Part shown: positions 11,970 through 23,484 of the stretch, in pieces
Layout: each line of letters opens with the position of its first letter
Numbering within the stretch: the stretch's first letter is position 1
DNA from: Fremontodendron californicum
Taxonomy: Eukaryota; Streptophyta; Magnoliopsida; Malvales; Malvaceae
Assembly (NCBI GenBank): GCA_030761205.1
Contig: JAULJL010000017.1
Coordinates: 320,001 to 384,000 of the forward strand
Length of the DNA stretch: 64,000 nucleotides
Direction: 5' to 3'
Program-made: the position numbers and the translations under genes
Notes under the pieces: model-generated
Told to the model about the DNA's origin: nothing
Seen by the model: only the letters and a program-made list of their open reading frames with translations
Databases searched by the model: none

Positions 11970-13265
11970 TTATCCCATCATTCTGTGAGAGGCTGCTGCT
12001 CTGCCTGTCACGGTTTCTCTGTCAAAGAGATACAGATTTCCCTTCATATAACCCTTCATTGCTAAGAATGCTCCACGTACAACTCTCAGGACTCCATTCT
12101 GAATGGTCACCTCGTAACCATTTGAGTCTAAGACCCCCAGTGATATGAGGTTCTTCTTGAGATCAGGGACATATCTTACGTCTGTAAGTTGTCTGATTGT
12201 ACCGTCATGCATTTTCAGTCGGATCGTTCCGATGCCTCTAGTGTGACAAGTATTGTCATTGCCCATATGGACAATCCCTCCATCAAACTCTTTGAAGTTT
12301 GAGAACCACTTCCGGTTCGGACACATATGGTAGGAACATCCGGAATCCAGAATCCATTGATCTGAAGAGTGTGTTGTTGTGGAAATTGTAAATGCAGAGT
12401 CTTCTTCTCCCTCAGATTCTTGAGCTACACTCACAATCGACCTCTCCATGTTGGGACAGTTATTCCTCCAGTGCCCTTTCTCATGGCAAAAGGCACACTC
12501 GTCCCTCGAGAGTCGTGTTCTCGATAATCCCCTCCTTGAGCGGGATTTACCTCGCTTGATTTCTCCGGCTCCTCGGTTGTCCGTCCTGCCTCTGTACACA
12601 GTTAAAGCTTCTGGTGTAGTATTCTGGTGATCATGCTGATCCTTTTTCCGATACTCATTATTCACCAGAGCATTACAAACATTAACATATTCTATATCAT
12701 TTTTACCATACAACAGTGTAGTGGTTAAATGATCATAGCTATCAGGCAAGGAATTTAACAGAGTAAGAGCCTTATCTTCATCAGAGATATTTGCATCTAG
12801 ATTTTCAAGATCAGCGAGGATTTTGTTAAAACTTACTAGATGCTCCTGCATGGTGATACCTTGCATATACTGGAAGCGGAACAGCTTCTTCTTCAGATAG
12901 AGTCTGTTCTCCATGCTTTTTGTCATGTACTTGTCCTCAAGTTGTTTCCAGAGAGTTTTTGCATTATTCTCTCTCATGACAAAGTACTTCTGGTCCTTGG
13001 CTAGGCATAACCGGATTGTGCCACAAGCCTGACGGTTGACAAACTTCCAGTCATCTTCAGAAATATCTCTGGGCCTGTCTTCCAGAGCGATATACGAACC
13101 CTCTCGGAATAACAGATCCTGAACTTCGCACTGCCACATGCCAAAGTTGGTGGTGCCATCATATTTCTCCACCTCGAACTTTGCAGTGGTCATAGAGTTC
13201 TTTCTGATATAAGAACTTGATCGTGCGCTACTTGTCGTTTCATGTGTCTCTAATGATTCTGCCAT
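11970..13265 (-). CDS. Copia Gag-protease polyprotein (open, 431 aa)
   Basis: Gag builds the virus-like particle that packages element RNA; the aspartic protease processes it. The frame opens at ATG 13265 and is uninterrupted. A Copia-type gag domain (WQCEVQDLL, LEDKYM, LYLKKKLFRFQYMQG, LNSLPDSYDHL) is followed by a basic RGKSRSRRG stretch and a CCHC zinc knuckle, CAFCHEKGHWRNNC, near residues 257-270. The protease active site ILDSGCSYHM lies near residue 305, and a gag-pre-integrase segment (VLRVVRGAFLAMKG, LYLFDRETV) ends the protein. The stop follows directly after the deletion that removed the integrase N-terminus. An open gag-protease frame next to ruined pol suggests selection, or very recent damage. 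Confidence 0.88.
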   Translation of the reverse strand: MAESLETHETTSSARSSSYIRKNSMTTAKFEVEKYDGTTNFGMWQCEVQDLLFREGSYIALEDRPRDISEDDWKFVNRQACGTIRLCLAKDQKYFVMRENNAKTLWKQLEDKYMTKSMENRLYLKKKLFRFQYMQGITMQEHLVSFNKILADLENLDANISDEDKALTLLNSLPDSYDHLTTTLLYGKNDIEYVNVCNALVNNEYRKKDQHDHQNTTPEALTVYRGRTDNRGAGEIKRGKSRSRRGLSRTRLSRDECAFCHEKGHWRNNCPNMERSIVSVAQESEGEEDSAFTISTTTHSSDQWILDSGCSYHMCPNRKWFSNFKEFDGGIVHMGNDNTCHTRGIGTIRLKMHDGTIRQLTDVRYVPDLKKNLISLGVLDSNGYEVTIQNGVLRVVRGAFLAMKGYMKGNLYLFDRETVTGRAAASHRMMG

Positions 13266-13852
13266 GGTAATAAAACAAAATTACCAACAAAGTGTTTTTC
13301 CGGTACCTGTATGGAAAAAACGGATGCCGCGGTTGAGTCCGGAATAGTCGAAATAGCCAGGAACGGGTCCAACTTTGTAAATTTTGGACACACGGTGAAT
13401 ATTTTGCGAATATTCTGCTACAAGTGGCTCGAAATGGACTCGGATTAGCTCAACCGGCTCGGAAAAGTCTCGGAATAGTGTTCTGAAACGGCTCAAAAAA
13501 TAGCTCGAAAAAATTTGTCGGAGCTGCGGCGGCGCGTGGGCGGCGGACGGCGGCGCGTGCGGCGGCGCGTGGAGCGCGTGGAGCTGTCTGGGTGGCCGGC
13601 GCGTGTGGCGCGTGGGGCGCGTGGGCTTCACGCGTCTTCAACCTCTGGTGGCGCGTGCGGCGCGTGGGCGCGTGAGTCCCACTCTCACTCCTTCTGGCGG
13701 CGCGTGCGGGCGCGTGCGGCGTCTTCTGGGCCTCCGGTTGATTCTGCTGCACTCCTCTCAACGACCTCTTCAACCTGGTATTTTCAAAACATAAATTGGA
13801 GCACTTTTGAAATACGGACAGAATCGAAAAAACTCGGTTTTACGTAAAAATT
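13266..13852 (-). other. Copia 5' leader with GC-rich GGCGCGTG repeats
   Basis: This is the untranslated leader between the primer binding site and gag. Its part at about 13520-13740 is strikingly GC-rich, built from imperfect GGCGCGTG and GGCGGCGCGTG units, in contrast to the AT-rich surroundings. The frames through it encode low-complexity A, P, H and R-rich peptides and are probably not translated. A structured leader could serve dimerisation or packaging; that is inference. Confidence 0.7.
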
Positions 13853-13865
13853 GGCTCTGATACCA
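13853..13865 (-). other. Primer binding site (initiator Met tRNA)
   Basis: TGGTATCAGAGCC on the - strand is the standard plant Copia primer binding site complementary to the 3' end of initiator methionine tRNA. It starts three bases inside the 5' LTR edge. It fixes the element's orientation as minus. Confidence 0.92.
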
Positions 13866-13868
13866 ATT

Positions 13869-14423
13869 TGTTGTGCGGAAGCGAATTGATATTACTAAAA
13901 CCGATATAAACACACTGAAAAAACATGATATTTTACGTGGTTCGGCAACTGTGCCTACATCCACGGGAGGAGGAGCTTGAAGCTTTGTATTAATGGAGTT
14001 TAGAGTACAAACATATACCGAATTCAAGGTGCTACACAAGCACTGAACTCACAACTCAACACAATACCGAATTACTCTATAAACACAGAGTATTTGCTTC
14101 AACAATTTAGCTCTAACACATACTCAACTCTACTCATCTCTACTCATCTCTACATGGCTATTTATAGCCATAATATCAAGGTGTGAACATGCATCAAGTG
14201 GCAGCCACCATAGCCTACCATAGCCACCATCCACCACCTATCTTTGGTGTGAACACATGCAAGTGGTAGCCACCATAGCCACCATCCATTTGCAAGTGGT
14301 AACTTCCATTATTGGTGGTGCAAGTGGTGCAAGTGGTAGCTCCATTATTGGTGCTAAGCCACCTATGGTGAATGAGCCATATTCAAGCTATATTCAAGCC
14401 ATATTCTAAGCCATATTCTAACA
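13869..14423 (-). repeat. 5' LTR of the Copia element
   Basis: 555 bp, apparently identical to the copy at 10004-10558. As the 5' LTR in the - orientation it should hold the promoter. A GGCTATTTATAGCC palindrome (14157-14170) contains a TATA-like core, possibly the element's own promoter. Confidence 0.92.
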
Positions 14424-14428
14424 GTGTC

Positions 14429-14521
14429 TGCCTGCACCTTCAATGAAAAAGAAAAAAAACGAAAGAGAAGAGAAGAGAAGAGAATATAACCCTTTTCCGC
14501 GTTTTGATTCTTTTTTATAAA

Positions 14522-14561
<40 letters not shown>

Positions 14562-15391
14562 TGTGTTAATGGAGCTAAAAATATCTATTCATGCTTGTAT
14601 TGGCATATAGTCAGCATAAACTTGTATAGCGTATACATATATTTGCTTGAATGATAATATATATATATATAAACAATTTTGGTTATAAAATGCATTATCC
14701 CTCATGATTTTTCTTGGAATCTATTGATCTTTAATTTAATAAGTACACTTTAAATTTAAGAAATGGTGAAAACAATTAATGGATCCTAACTAATATCTGC
14801 CAATCTTAATTTGGAAATTAAGTCTTGTAAAATAAAATTTCAGTTGAGATAATAATTTAATTACCCAATTCTTATAAATTGATTAATTAAAGGATCCAAA
14901 ATTAATGTGTATTATTTATTCTACATATGAACTACTTGTGAATCTTATAATCTTATTAGCATGTGTAAAGTTTATGTGAATGTAAATCTTTCCATTTGCT
15001 TTGCCTATCTAGCTTGTTTAAATTTTTGTTGGGATCAATAATAGTGCATGATTTTTCTTTGTGTACATAAGATAATTATTATTAGTTAGGTATTGGTTTA
15101 CATCACATTAGATGATGAATGAACAATTGTGAATCTTACAAATTTCTTAAAATGCATGGGAAAACTTTTTTAATTTTTATACCAGGATATATTAATTACA
15201 TCAATCGGTTTAATTAATTTGATTCCGCCAATAAAAATGGGGGCTTATTTATGTAAGTACTAATTAATTAAATACGTACTAGGAATGAAGTATATTGTAT
15301 ATATATTTGGAAGTTGGAACTGGATATGGCATCAATATTCAATACCGAACAGCTAGCTTTTGCATTCTTCTTCTTCCAATCACTTGTAGTT

Positions 15392-15422
<31 letters not shown>

Positions 15423-15450
15423 CTTTTTGGCTTTGCCATCAACAAACGGG

Positions 15451-15485
<35 letters not shown>

Positions 15486-15840
15486 TGAGCATATTGAAGA
15501 AAGATATTATAATTATACATACGTACCTACGCATGCACTTGACATTAATTTATATTTGGTCCAAAAGCAAATCCTACCAAAAGTTGAGCTAAGTGTTGAA
15601 TATTCCCATGCCACTTGAAAGTTGAAACAGTACAGATGTACGGACATATTAATTGCTGAAATATTCCAGATTGTCTAAAATTCCCAGTTTCAATTCATTA
15701 ATTTTGAAATCACTGAGGATCCATGATATCTACTCCTTCTATACATTATATACAGTCTATATATATAAAATAAAATACCCAGGTATATAACATAAGGTTG
15801 TAACCTTTTTAATTAATTATTATTTGTTGAGAAATTTAAA

Positions 15841-15878
<38 letters not shown>

Positions 15879-15880
15879 GG
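14429..15880. other. AT-rich intergenic DNA, no gene seen
   Basis: Contains AT microsatellites at about 14533-14554, 15398-15421, 15453-15480 and 15843-15875. I find no coding exon, terminal repeats or RNA gene. Short frames that cross the microsatellites translate to repeats of I and Y. Confidence 0.5.
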
Positions 15881-15899
15881 CAGGGAAGGCAAAAATATT

Positions 15900-18086
15900 T
15901 TCATTATTAGTCTAATAATCAGTCACTGAAACACATGTCAATGCTATATAAATATATATATGTTTGAGGTTCTTTAAATTAAACAACTATGAGAAATTAT
16001 ATCATAAATTGAGACACGATATGAACACACAAAATTTTTTTAAATTGAATCAGAATGACAAACTATGCAAAATATGAAATGAATTGAGACACGATACGAA
16101 CACAACATAGAAAAAATAATTAAAATACAAATACAAAAAATAACATAAACATGACATGAATATACGAACATGTAAAAATATACATAAAATAAATTATTAA
16201 CGTGTAAAAATTTATAATACTTTAAACACACGAAAAAATAACACGAACACGAAAACACAAATCTATATAAAATTAATTATTTACGTGTAAACATTTATAC
16301 ATATTTATAATATTTTGAACTCACAAAAAATAATACGAACACTAACGTCACGAACATACAAATTTTTTTCTAAATTGAATCACTATGACAAATCATGTAA
16401 AACATGTCTTGATTTGAGACATGATACGAACACACAAAATTTTCTCTAAATTGAATCATAATAACAAACTATGCAAAATATGAAATAAATTGAGACACGA
16501 CACAATCACAACATAGAAAAAATAATTAAAACACAACACGAAAAATAACATGAACATGACATAGATACACGAAAATGTAAAAATATACATAAAATAATTT
16601 ATTAACATATATAAATTTATATTACTTTAAACACACCAAAAAATAACACAAACACATAATTTTTTTTATTTTTTCTCTTTCTTTTTCTTATCTTTCCTTC
16701 TTCTATACCGAAAAAAAAAAAATTACACGTGTTAGCATCTAATCCTTTGGTGTAGTCAAGTTTATAAATATACTAAAAATCTTGCCCCGCTTCGCTGGCT
16801 GATTTTTTAATATTTATAAATTTTTAATTAAATTTTTAATTATAGATAAATTTAAATTAAATCATATTAAATAATTATTATTTATTTTAATATTTTTTTA
16901 TATTTTAATATTTTAAGTAAATCAATTTAGAGTTAAAATCGAATTATTATGATAAATTATATAAAATATGGAATAAATTTAGACACGATACAACACAATA
17001 TGAGAAAATAATTAAATACGACGTGACATGAAAAATAATATGAACACGATACGAATACACGAACATGTCAAAATCTATATAAAACAAATTATTAATGCGT
17101 AAAAAATTATATAAATTTAAAATACTTTAAAAATACCAAAAAATAACACAAACACGACACAAATACATAAATTTTTCTCTAAATTGAATCACTATGATAA
17201 ATTATGCAAAATATGTCATGAATTGAGACACGACACGAACATTCAAAATTTTCTCTAAATTGATCACAATGACAAACTATGCAAAATATGAATGAATTGA
17301 AATACGACACAAATATAACATAGAAAAAATAATTAAAATACAACACGAAAAATAACATGAACACAACACGAATACATGAAGGTGTTAAAATATAAATAAA
17401 ATAAATTATTAACACGTAAAATTTTATATAAATTTATAATACTTTAAACACATGAAAAAATAACACGAATAAAATATAGGATAAATTGAAACACGACACA
17501 AACACAATGTGAAAAAATAGTTAAAACACGAAACGAAAAATAACGTGAACATGACACGAATACATAAACGTGTCAAAATCTATATAAAATGAATTATTAA
17601 TGTGTAAAAATTTATATAAATTTATAATATTGTGAACACAAAAAATAACACGAATACGTCACAAAAATATAAAATTTTCTCTAAATTGAATCACTATGAC
17701 AAATTATGCAAAATATGTCATGAGTTAAGACACGACATAAACACAATTTTTTTTTTCTAAATTGAATCACAATGATAAACTATGCAAAATATGAAATTAA
17801 TTGAGATACGACATGAACACAACATAAGAAAAATAATTAAAACACAACATGAAAAATAACATGAACACTATACGAATACACGAATATGTCAAAATATACA
17901 TAAAATAAATTATTAATATGTAAAAATTTATAACATTTTAAATAAAATAAAAAAAACGAATACGTTTCCTTTCTTTATTTCTTTATTTCTTTCCTTCTTC
18001 TTTCTCTTTCACTTTCTCTTATTCTTTTCCAGCCCCCCCCCCAAAAAAAAGACCACGTGTAAGTGTGTGGGAGATGTGTAGCCAAG

Positions 18087-18128
<42 letters not shown>

Positions 18129-19801
18129 AGAAAAATGCCCGTGCTTCATTGCGGGTATGTTATTAGATTTGAATTGATATTTTGTAATAAATTTGAAAGA
18201 TAAAAAATAAGAGAATTGAAGATAATTTAGAAAAATAATAACTCCCATCATATATTATACGACACTTGATATAAAATTAAGAGTTATTTGATATGATCAA
18301 TTAGATCCAGTAATTTTGGATAAAACACAATTATACGATACAAATATAACACGAGAAAATAATTAAAACACGACACGACACGAAAAATAAAATGAACATG
18401 ATACAAATATATGAATGTGTCAAAGTCTACATAAAACGAATTATTAACGTGTCAAGATTTATATAAATACTAGAAATTTTCCCCTGCTTCACTGGAATTT
18501 TTTTAAAATATTTATAAATTTTTAATTAAGTTAACAGTCATAAGTAAATTTAAATTGAATCATATTAAATAATTATTATTTATTTAAATTATTTTTTTAT
18601 ATTTAAAGTAAACAAATTTATAATTAAAATCGAATCATTATGATAAATTATACAAAATATGAGATGAATTGAAATACGATACAACACAATATGGAAAAAT
18701 AATTAAAACACGAAACGACACGAAAAATAACATGAACATGACACGAATACACGAACGCGTCAAAATCTATATAAAATAAATTATTAACGCGTAAAATTTA
18801 CATAAATTTATAATATTTTAAAAATATAAAAAAAATAACGCGAAAACGAACACGTCAAGAACACATTTTTTTCTCTAAATTGAAACACTATAATCAATTA
18901 TGCAAAATATGTAATGAATTGAGACACAATACGAACACACAAATTTTTCTCTAAATTAAATCACAATGACAAACTATACAAAATATGAAATGAGTTGAGA
19001 TATTACACGAACACAACATAGAAAAAATAATTAAAACACAACACGAAAAATAATTTGAAGACGACACGAATACAGGAACGTGTCAAAATATAAATAAAAC
19101 GAATTATTAACATGTAAAAATTTATAATACTTTAAACACACAAAAATAATACAAACAAAATATAATATGAATTGAGATACGATACAAACACAATATGAGA
19201 AAATAATTAAAACACGATACAACACGAAAAATAACGTGAACACGACACGAATACACGAACGTGTCAAAATCTATATAAAATAAATTATTAACCTGTAAAA
19301 TTTATAATATTTTGAACACAAAAGAAAAATATGAACACATTATAAACATACAAAATTTTCTCTAAATGAATTCACTATGATAAATTATGCAAAATATGTT
19401 ATGAATTGAGACACGTCGCGAACACAATTTTTTTTTTAAATTGAATCACAATGATAAACTATATAAAATATGAAATAAATTGAGACACGACATAAACAAA
19501 ACATAAAAAAAAATTAAAACATAACACGAAAAATAATATAAACACTATAAGAATACACGAATGTGTCAAAATTTACATAAAACGAATTATTAATATGTAT
19601 AAATTTATAATACTTAAAAATAAATAAAAATAACAGACAAATTTTTTCTCATTTTTTTTTTCCACTTTTTTTCTCTCTTTTTCTCTTTTGATTCTTTTCC
19701 TTTCCTTTCTATTTTTTTCTCTACTCCCCCCCCCCCCAAAAAAAATGCCAAATGTCGACACCTAAAGCTTATATGTAATCAAAAATATATAATGGTATAG
19801 A
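15900..19801 (-). mobile_element. Nested cluster of Helitron-like elements with CGAACACG-type repeats
   Basis: Dozens of imperfect copies of a motif set recur: GAATTGAGACACGACACGAA, AACATGAACACGACACGAAT, CGAACGTGTCAAAATCTATA, AAATTATTAACGTGTAAAAA. The last block recurs at spacings of about 180-190 or 300-340 bases. Sub-elements appear to end on the - strand with a short GC-rich hairpin followed by CTRR: CTAG at 18470-18473 after a CCCCTGCTTCACTGG-type stem, CTAA at 18127-18130 after GCCCGTGCTTCATTGCGGG (plus-strand text), and a mutated end near 16773. These are Helitron 3' features. Related blocks lie at 26053-27409 and 61070-61840 in the opposite orientation. Confidence 0.5.
18470..19801 (-). 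mobile_element. Helitron-like element, 1332 bp, TC...CTAG ends
   Basis: On the - strand it begins TCTATACCATTATATATTTT at 19801, preceded by A, and ends TTTCTAG at 18470, followed by T. That is the AT-target, TC-start, CTRR-end pattern of Helitrons. The 3' end has a weak GC hairpin just before it. No RepHel helicase is encoded, so it is non-autonomous. It seems to have inserted into an older relative whose 3' end is at 18127. Confidence 0.5.
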
Positions 19802-20185
19802 TTATATTATAGATTAGATAACGCAAACAAAAATATCTGGACAAGTGGAGTAGTAGTACTACTCCTGCAGCTTTCTTTTCATCACTTATTGGACCAAATT
19901 AAGTGGAACCCAATCCAATCCTCTACTCTCTTAGTTTAATCAAGTTAGGCCTGGACTGGAGATATTTATTTTGTCTTCCACACCAAACTGCTTTTCCCTT
20001 TTTAATTATTGCATTCTCCTTCCTTCCTTCCTACTTATAAATCTCTCTCTTAATTTCAACTTACCTAGCTAGGAACTGGAACTCCCACACTTCTCTCACT
20101 GCTGAAATTTTACTTTTTACCAATCACAACTCACTACCACTAAAAATATCATTCAAATATCTACTTATATTTCCAACAATCCTTC

Positions 20186-21032
20186 ACAGCCGTTTTTTTT
20201 TTAATAAGCAATTTGTTTATATATCCAAAAGACAAGTAATAACTGCGGCAAGAATACCGCTAGCTCAATCGGTTAAAATACAGTGATTCAAGTGTATTAA
20301 TTACAAAAGGGAGAATAAAAAAAAAAATCAATTTGAAAACAAGATTCTGTTTAGTCCCCATGCTAAGTATAGTTGTTTATTTACAATGTCAGTTTTGATT
20401 CCTTTCATCCCTCCTAATCTGAAGTTAACTTCCTCCTTAATACTTCCTAGAACTTGCATAGGAGAGAGCTGAGAATTCTCAAAGATACGGTTATTTCGTT
20501 CCTTCCATACATGATAAATGAGAGCATTCCAAGCAATCTTAAGAATAGTTGTGATTAAGGACTTACCTTTGAGTTTACTCTTAACCCACTGGAACTCAAC
20601 CCCCCAGCAACGGACATCCCTTTCCAGTTGGCAGAGTAATAGGATTTCCTTCTATACTATTTTAGAAAAGTCACAGCCAAAGAAAAGATGATCTCTTGTT
20701 TCTTGATGTGAATTGCATAGAACACAGCCTCCATCTAGCTCAACAGACCATCCTTAGTAGGGAGCCTATTTAAGATGGCCATCCATGTAATAATGAAATG
20801 CTTAGGGATATGATATGAGAACCACACAAGTCTGTCCCAATCCACATTCTGCTGCTTGTGTCTTATTTCATGTCAAACCTTAGCCACTGAGTACTTAGGC
20901 CCAGGAAATCTCCAAGCCATACTTCCATACTAATAAATTGGGCCATCAATGATTTCAATTGTAAGAGTTTCCTCCGGTTCCTTCCTTTGCATTCTGAAAT
21001 CTGCCAGAAGGAATGCCCTTTTAACAGCCGTT
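20186..21032 (-). mobile_element. 5'-truncated LINE (L1 type) insertion
   Basis: On the - strand the C-terminal zinc-binding RT domain (zf-RVT) is readable with gaps: RLVWFSYHIPKHFIITWMAI, then LDGGCVLCNSHQETRDHLFF with its CxxC and HxxxxH pattern, then IAWNALIYHVWKERNNRIFE. The frame has stops. A poly(T) run at 20193-20202 in plus reading is the poly(A) tail. The 9-base sequence ACAGCCGTT is present at both edges (20186-20194 and 21024-21032) and is a likely target duplication. The 5' part, with endonuclease and most of the reverse transcriptase, is absent, as is usual for LINE insertions. Confidence 0.82.
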
Positions 21033-21139
21033 ACTTACTTGAACTTCACCATTTTTATGCAACCCTTTCTGTCTCTTTTTTTTCCCATCGTTAATTCTTA
21101 TCATATTCATGGTGATCAAATAATCTTTGTAAATAGAAT

Positions 21140-21275
21140 TTTATAAACGGAGGATAGAGTGAGTAACGACTTCTCAACGATTTTTTGTCGTTGTTAGAGT
21201 GTGTTAGCATAGCTACGATAAATTAGAATTTTGCAACAATTTTTGTTGTTACTAAACATCAATTTTTTAGTAGTG
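21140..21275 (-). mobile_element. CACTA-like transposon end
   Basis: The - strand begins CACTACTAAAAAATTGATG at 21275 and continues with sub-terminal repeats related to CAACAAAAATTGTTG, as at CACTA (CMC/EnSpm) ends. I could not find a convincing opposite end or a 3-bp target duplication, so this may be a solitary end or a small deleted derivative. Confidence 0.4.
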
Positions 21276-22620
21276 TCTTTTCCATTGGCGATCGACTATT
21301 TTATTTATATTCATTAATTTATTTCTTAGGCTAACTCCAAAAAGGCAAGAATTAGTAACTTAATAAGCTAGCAAAATGCTTAATTTGTGTTGCAAAAGAA
21401 AAGAAGAAACGAAAGAGAGAGTGAGTGAGTGAAAGTGAAAAGAAAAGAAAAGAAAAAAGAAAAAAACCCTAATGAACGTAATTTGCATAATACGGTATTA
21501 GCAATATATATATTTTTTTAACGATACATATATGTATTAACAAATAGAATATTAGAAAGGGAACTGCGCATGCAATCAGTAAGCCACAATAAATTAAGTA
21601 AGTTATCATCGATCAGATCACGTGCAAAGGTGAAAATAATTTTATTAGTTTTGTTAAGGGCTCTACCAAGGAAAGGAATATTTTATATATGACACAGAAA
21701 AAGCAGAGCAACAAACAAGTTGTCCAGTAATAAAATCTCTCAAAGCTCCGTTGAATTTAACAATTGTACTTGCTGCACGTTTGCATTCCTCTCTTTCTTT
21801 CTTTCTCAGAGGGCACAGCCGCACTACACCAATAAGTATAAAGGTTTTCCTGCTTAATTTCTTCACTATAATTCATCAGTAAATTAAAGCTCCGTTAATA
21901 CTATATAACTACACTACTTGCTACTATCTGTGAAGGTATATTGATTTTCTAAGAAAAATTACATGATATAAATATTAATGGAAACAAAGATATATATGTT
22001 ACTCTAAGTAGCAAATAATTAAGTTTGGATATTTTTACTGCTATTAGTGCAGTAGTGATGGCGATTTCTGAACCAAAATTGATCGGCTTTATCTGTAATT
22101 AATTTTGACACCTGAAATAAATTAGATAAGTAAAATTGTGAAGTGAGTTGCCATTTAAGCATGAAGTAGTATTGGGTTTCCTACGTAGCCCACATATGCA
22201 AAAGTTGAATGCTACCAACTAAAAGCACTTAAATTTGTAGCCCAATATATATATATTTTTAAACCTTTTTAGCTTATACGTGGATGGTGGCATCACAACC
22301 CAACTTTTAAGAATCCGATCGACTACAATAACGACCAATTTCATAGAATTTTTATGAAATAAATCGTCAGCGGTATTGCTCTCATGTCGCATATATATAT
22401 ATATTCATATTGGCGGACCTACTATATATATATATATATTTATCAGTCTTTTGCAGCTTCCATTTATTTATTTTTTAATCTATGAAGTTTCTAATTTGTC
22501 ATTATCTTCCTACTACCAAAAGTCGACGATCTATGCATGCTTGCTTGCTCTCTATCTCACACTCTCACACATACACACACATTATAAGTTATTAAGTGGA
22601 GGAGTAGTGTTGGGGACACG
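21276..22620. other. Intergenic DNA, no gene seen
   Basis: AT-rich with short purine runs (AAAGAGAGAGTGAGTGAG near 21410) and AT microsatellites near 22390 and 22423. No coding exon recognised. Confidence 0.45.
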
Positions 22621-22632
22621 AGCGTCTCGAAA

Positions 22633-22733
22633 GGGTATATAAAGGCAAAGCGAGGCGTAGGATCGGCAAGCAAGGTGAAAAGAACTTAATTTGCATTATA
22701 TTCTTGGCAAACACCAAAGAGAATAAACGCAAG
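22633..22733 (+). promoter_or_regulatory. Putative TATA promoter and non-coding first exon
   Basis: GGGTATATAAAGGC (22634-22647) is a strong plant TATA box in a local GC-richer stretch. About 30 bases downstream a transcript could start, and a splice donor AAACGCAAG|GTTAGC follows at 22732/22733. No open reading frame follows nearby. The next gene in this direction is the MATE gene at 28962, which has an acceptor-like TCTTAACAG (28918-28926) 35 bases before its ATG. A leader intron of about 6.2 kb is therefore possible. Alternatively it is a relic promoter. Confidence 0.35.
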
Positions 22734-23484
22734 GTTAGCTAGCTACTTCCTTCAACTTACCATAAGCTCCATTATTCCTTCCCTGCTTTTACTTCAATGT
22801 TTCCAAATATAGATCATTCTCTTATTATTATTATTATTATTATTATTATTTTATACTCTTTTGCTCTTTGCTTGGAATATTTTTATTATAAAAGCCAACC
22901 ATCGTTATGCTATATATTTCTTCTCTCCAACACTTATAATTGCATATGTGTTTGCATATACGTACGTTGATCTACAGTCCCAAGTACTAACAATCAAATT
23001 TAAGATAGAAAGCTTTTATACATATATATATATATATTAATTGTACGGGTGAGTTCATATATAGATATATACATTTGATGAGAAAATTTTTGTTTTCTAA
23101 TGTAGTTCAAATTAAAAGGAGTGGAGCGACTTAAATACTAAATACTTTGAAACAAGAAAGATAACTTGTTAAAACACTATATAGGCACATATTCTAAGAG
23201 CCATTTCAAATTATTTTCATTAATTTTAAATATCCTTCTGAAGCAAAAAAAATATTAATTTAAATATCCTTGAAAATTACATTACAAAGTAATTGGAAAG
23301 CTATGAGTTACTACATTGAAAATGCATTTATGCCGTGAATTATGGTGGCGTGCACTTAGCTCGCATTATTGAATCCTTAATAGCGAGTGCCATATCCAAA
23401 TTAAAAATAAAAACAAATTGAAAGAGTAGAAGAAAAAAAAAAACGCTCAATTCAAATTCAATAGGAGACAGCGTTGTATATACT

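Larger units (their letters stand above)
9999..14428 (-). mobile_element. Ty1/Copia LTR retrotransposon, complete ends, pol-defective
   Basis: The element spans 10004-14423 and is flanked by the 5-bp duplication GTGTC (9999-10003 and 14424-14428). The LTRs are 555 bp each, begin TG and end CA, and I found no difference between them by eye. On the - strand the primer binding site TGGTATCAGAGCC, matching the initiator-Met tRNA 3' end, starts three bases inside the 5' LTR (13853-13865). A purine-rich tract GGTGGAGATT adjoins the 3' LTR. The interior is only 3.3 kb. Gag and protease are open, but integrase and reverse transcriptase are reduced to fragments with stops and deletions, and RNase H is absent. 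It landed about 1.2 kb downstream of the OSCP gene. Confidence 0.93.

Noticed and set aside
13281..13847. Ala/Pro/His/Arg-rich frames on both strands
   Set aside because: They come from the GC-rich repeat in the Copia leader and have no upstream or domain support.
10004..14423. Possibility that the 10-14 kb element is a complete autonomous Copia
   Set aside because: The interior is 3.3 kb, the integrase N-terminus, YVDD and RNase H are absent, and stops occur in the remains.
20255..20325. tRNA-like text TAGCTCAATCGGTTAAAATA
   Set aside because: It has a weak A-box resemblance but no T-arm GGTTCGAAT and no fold, and it lies in the LINE 3' region.
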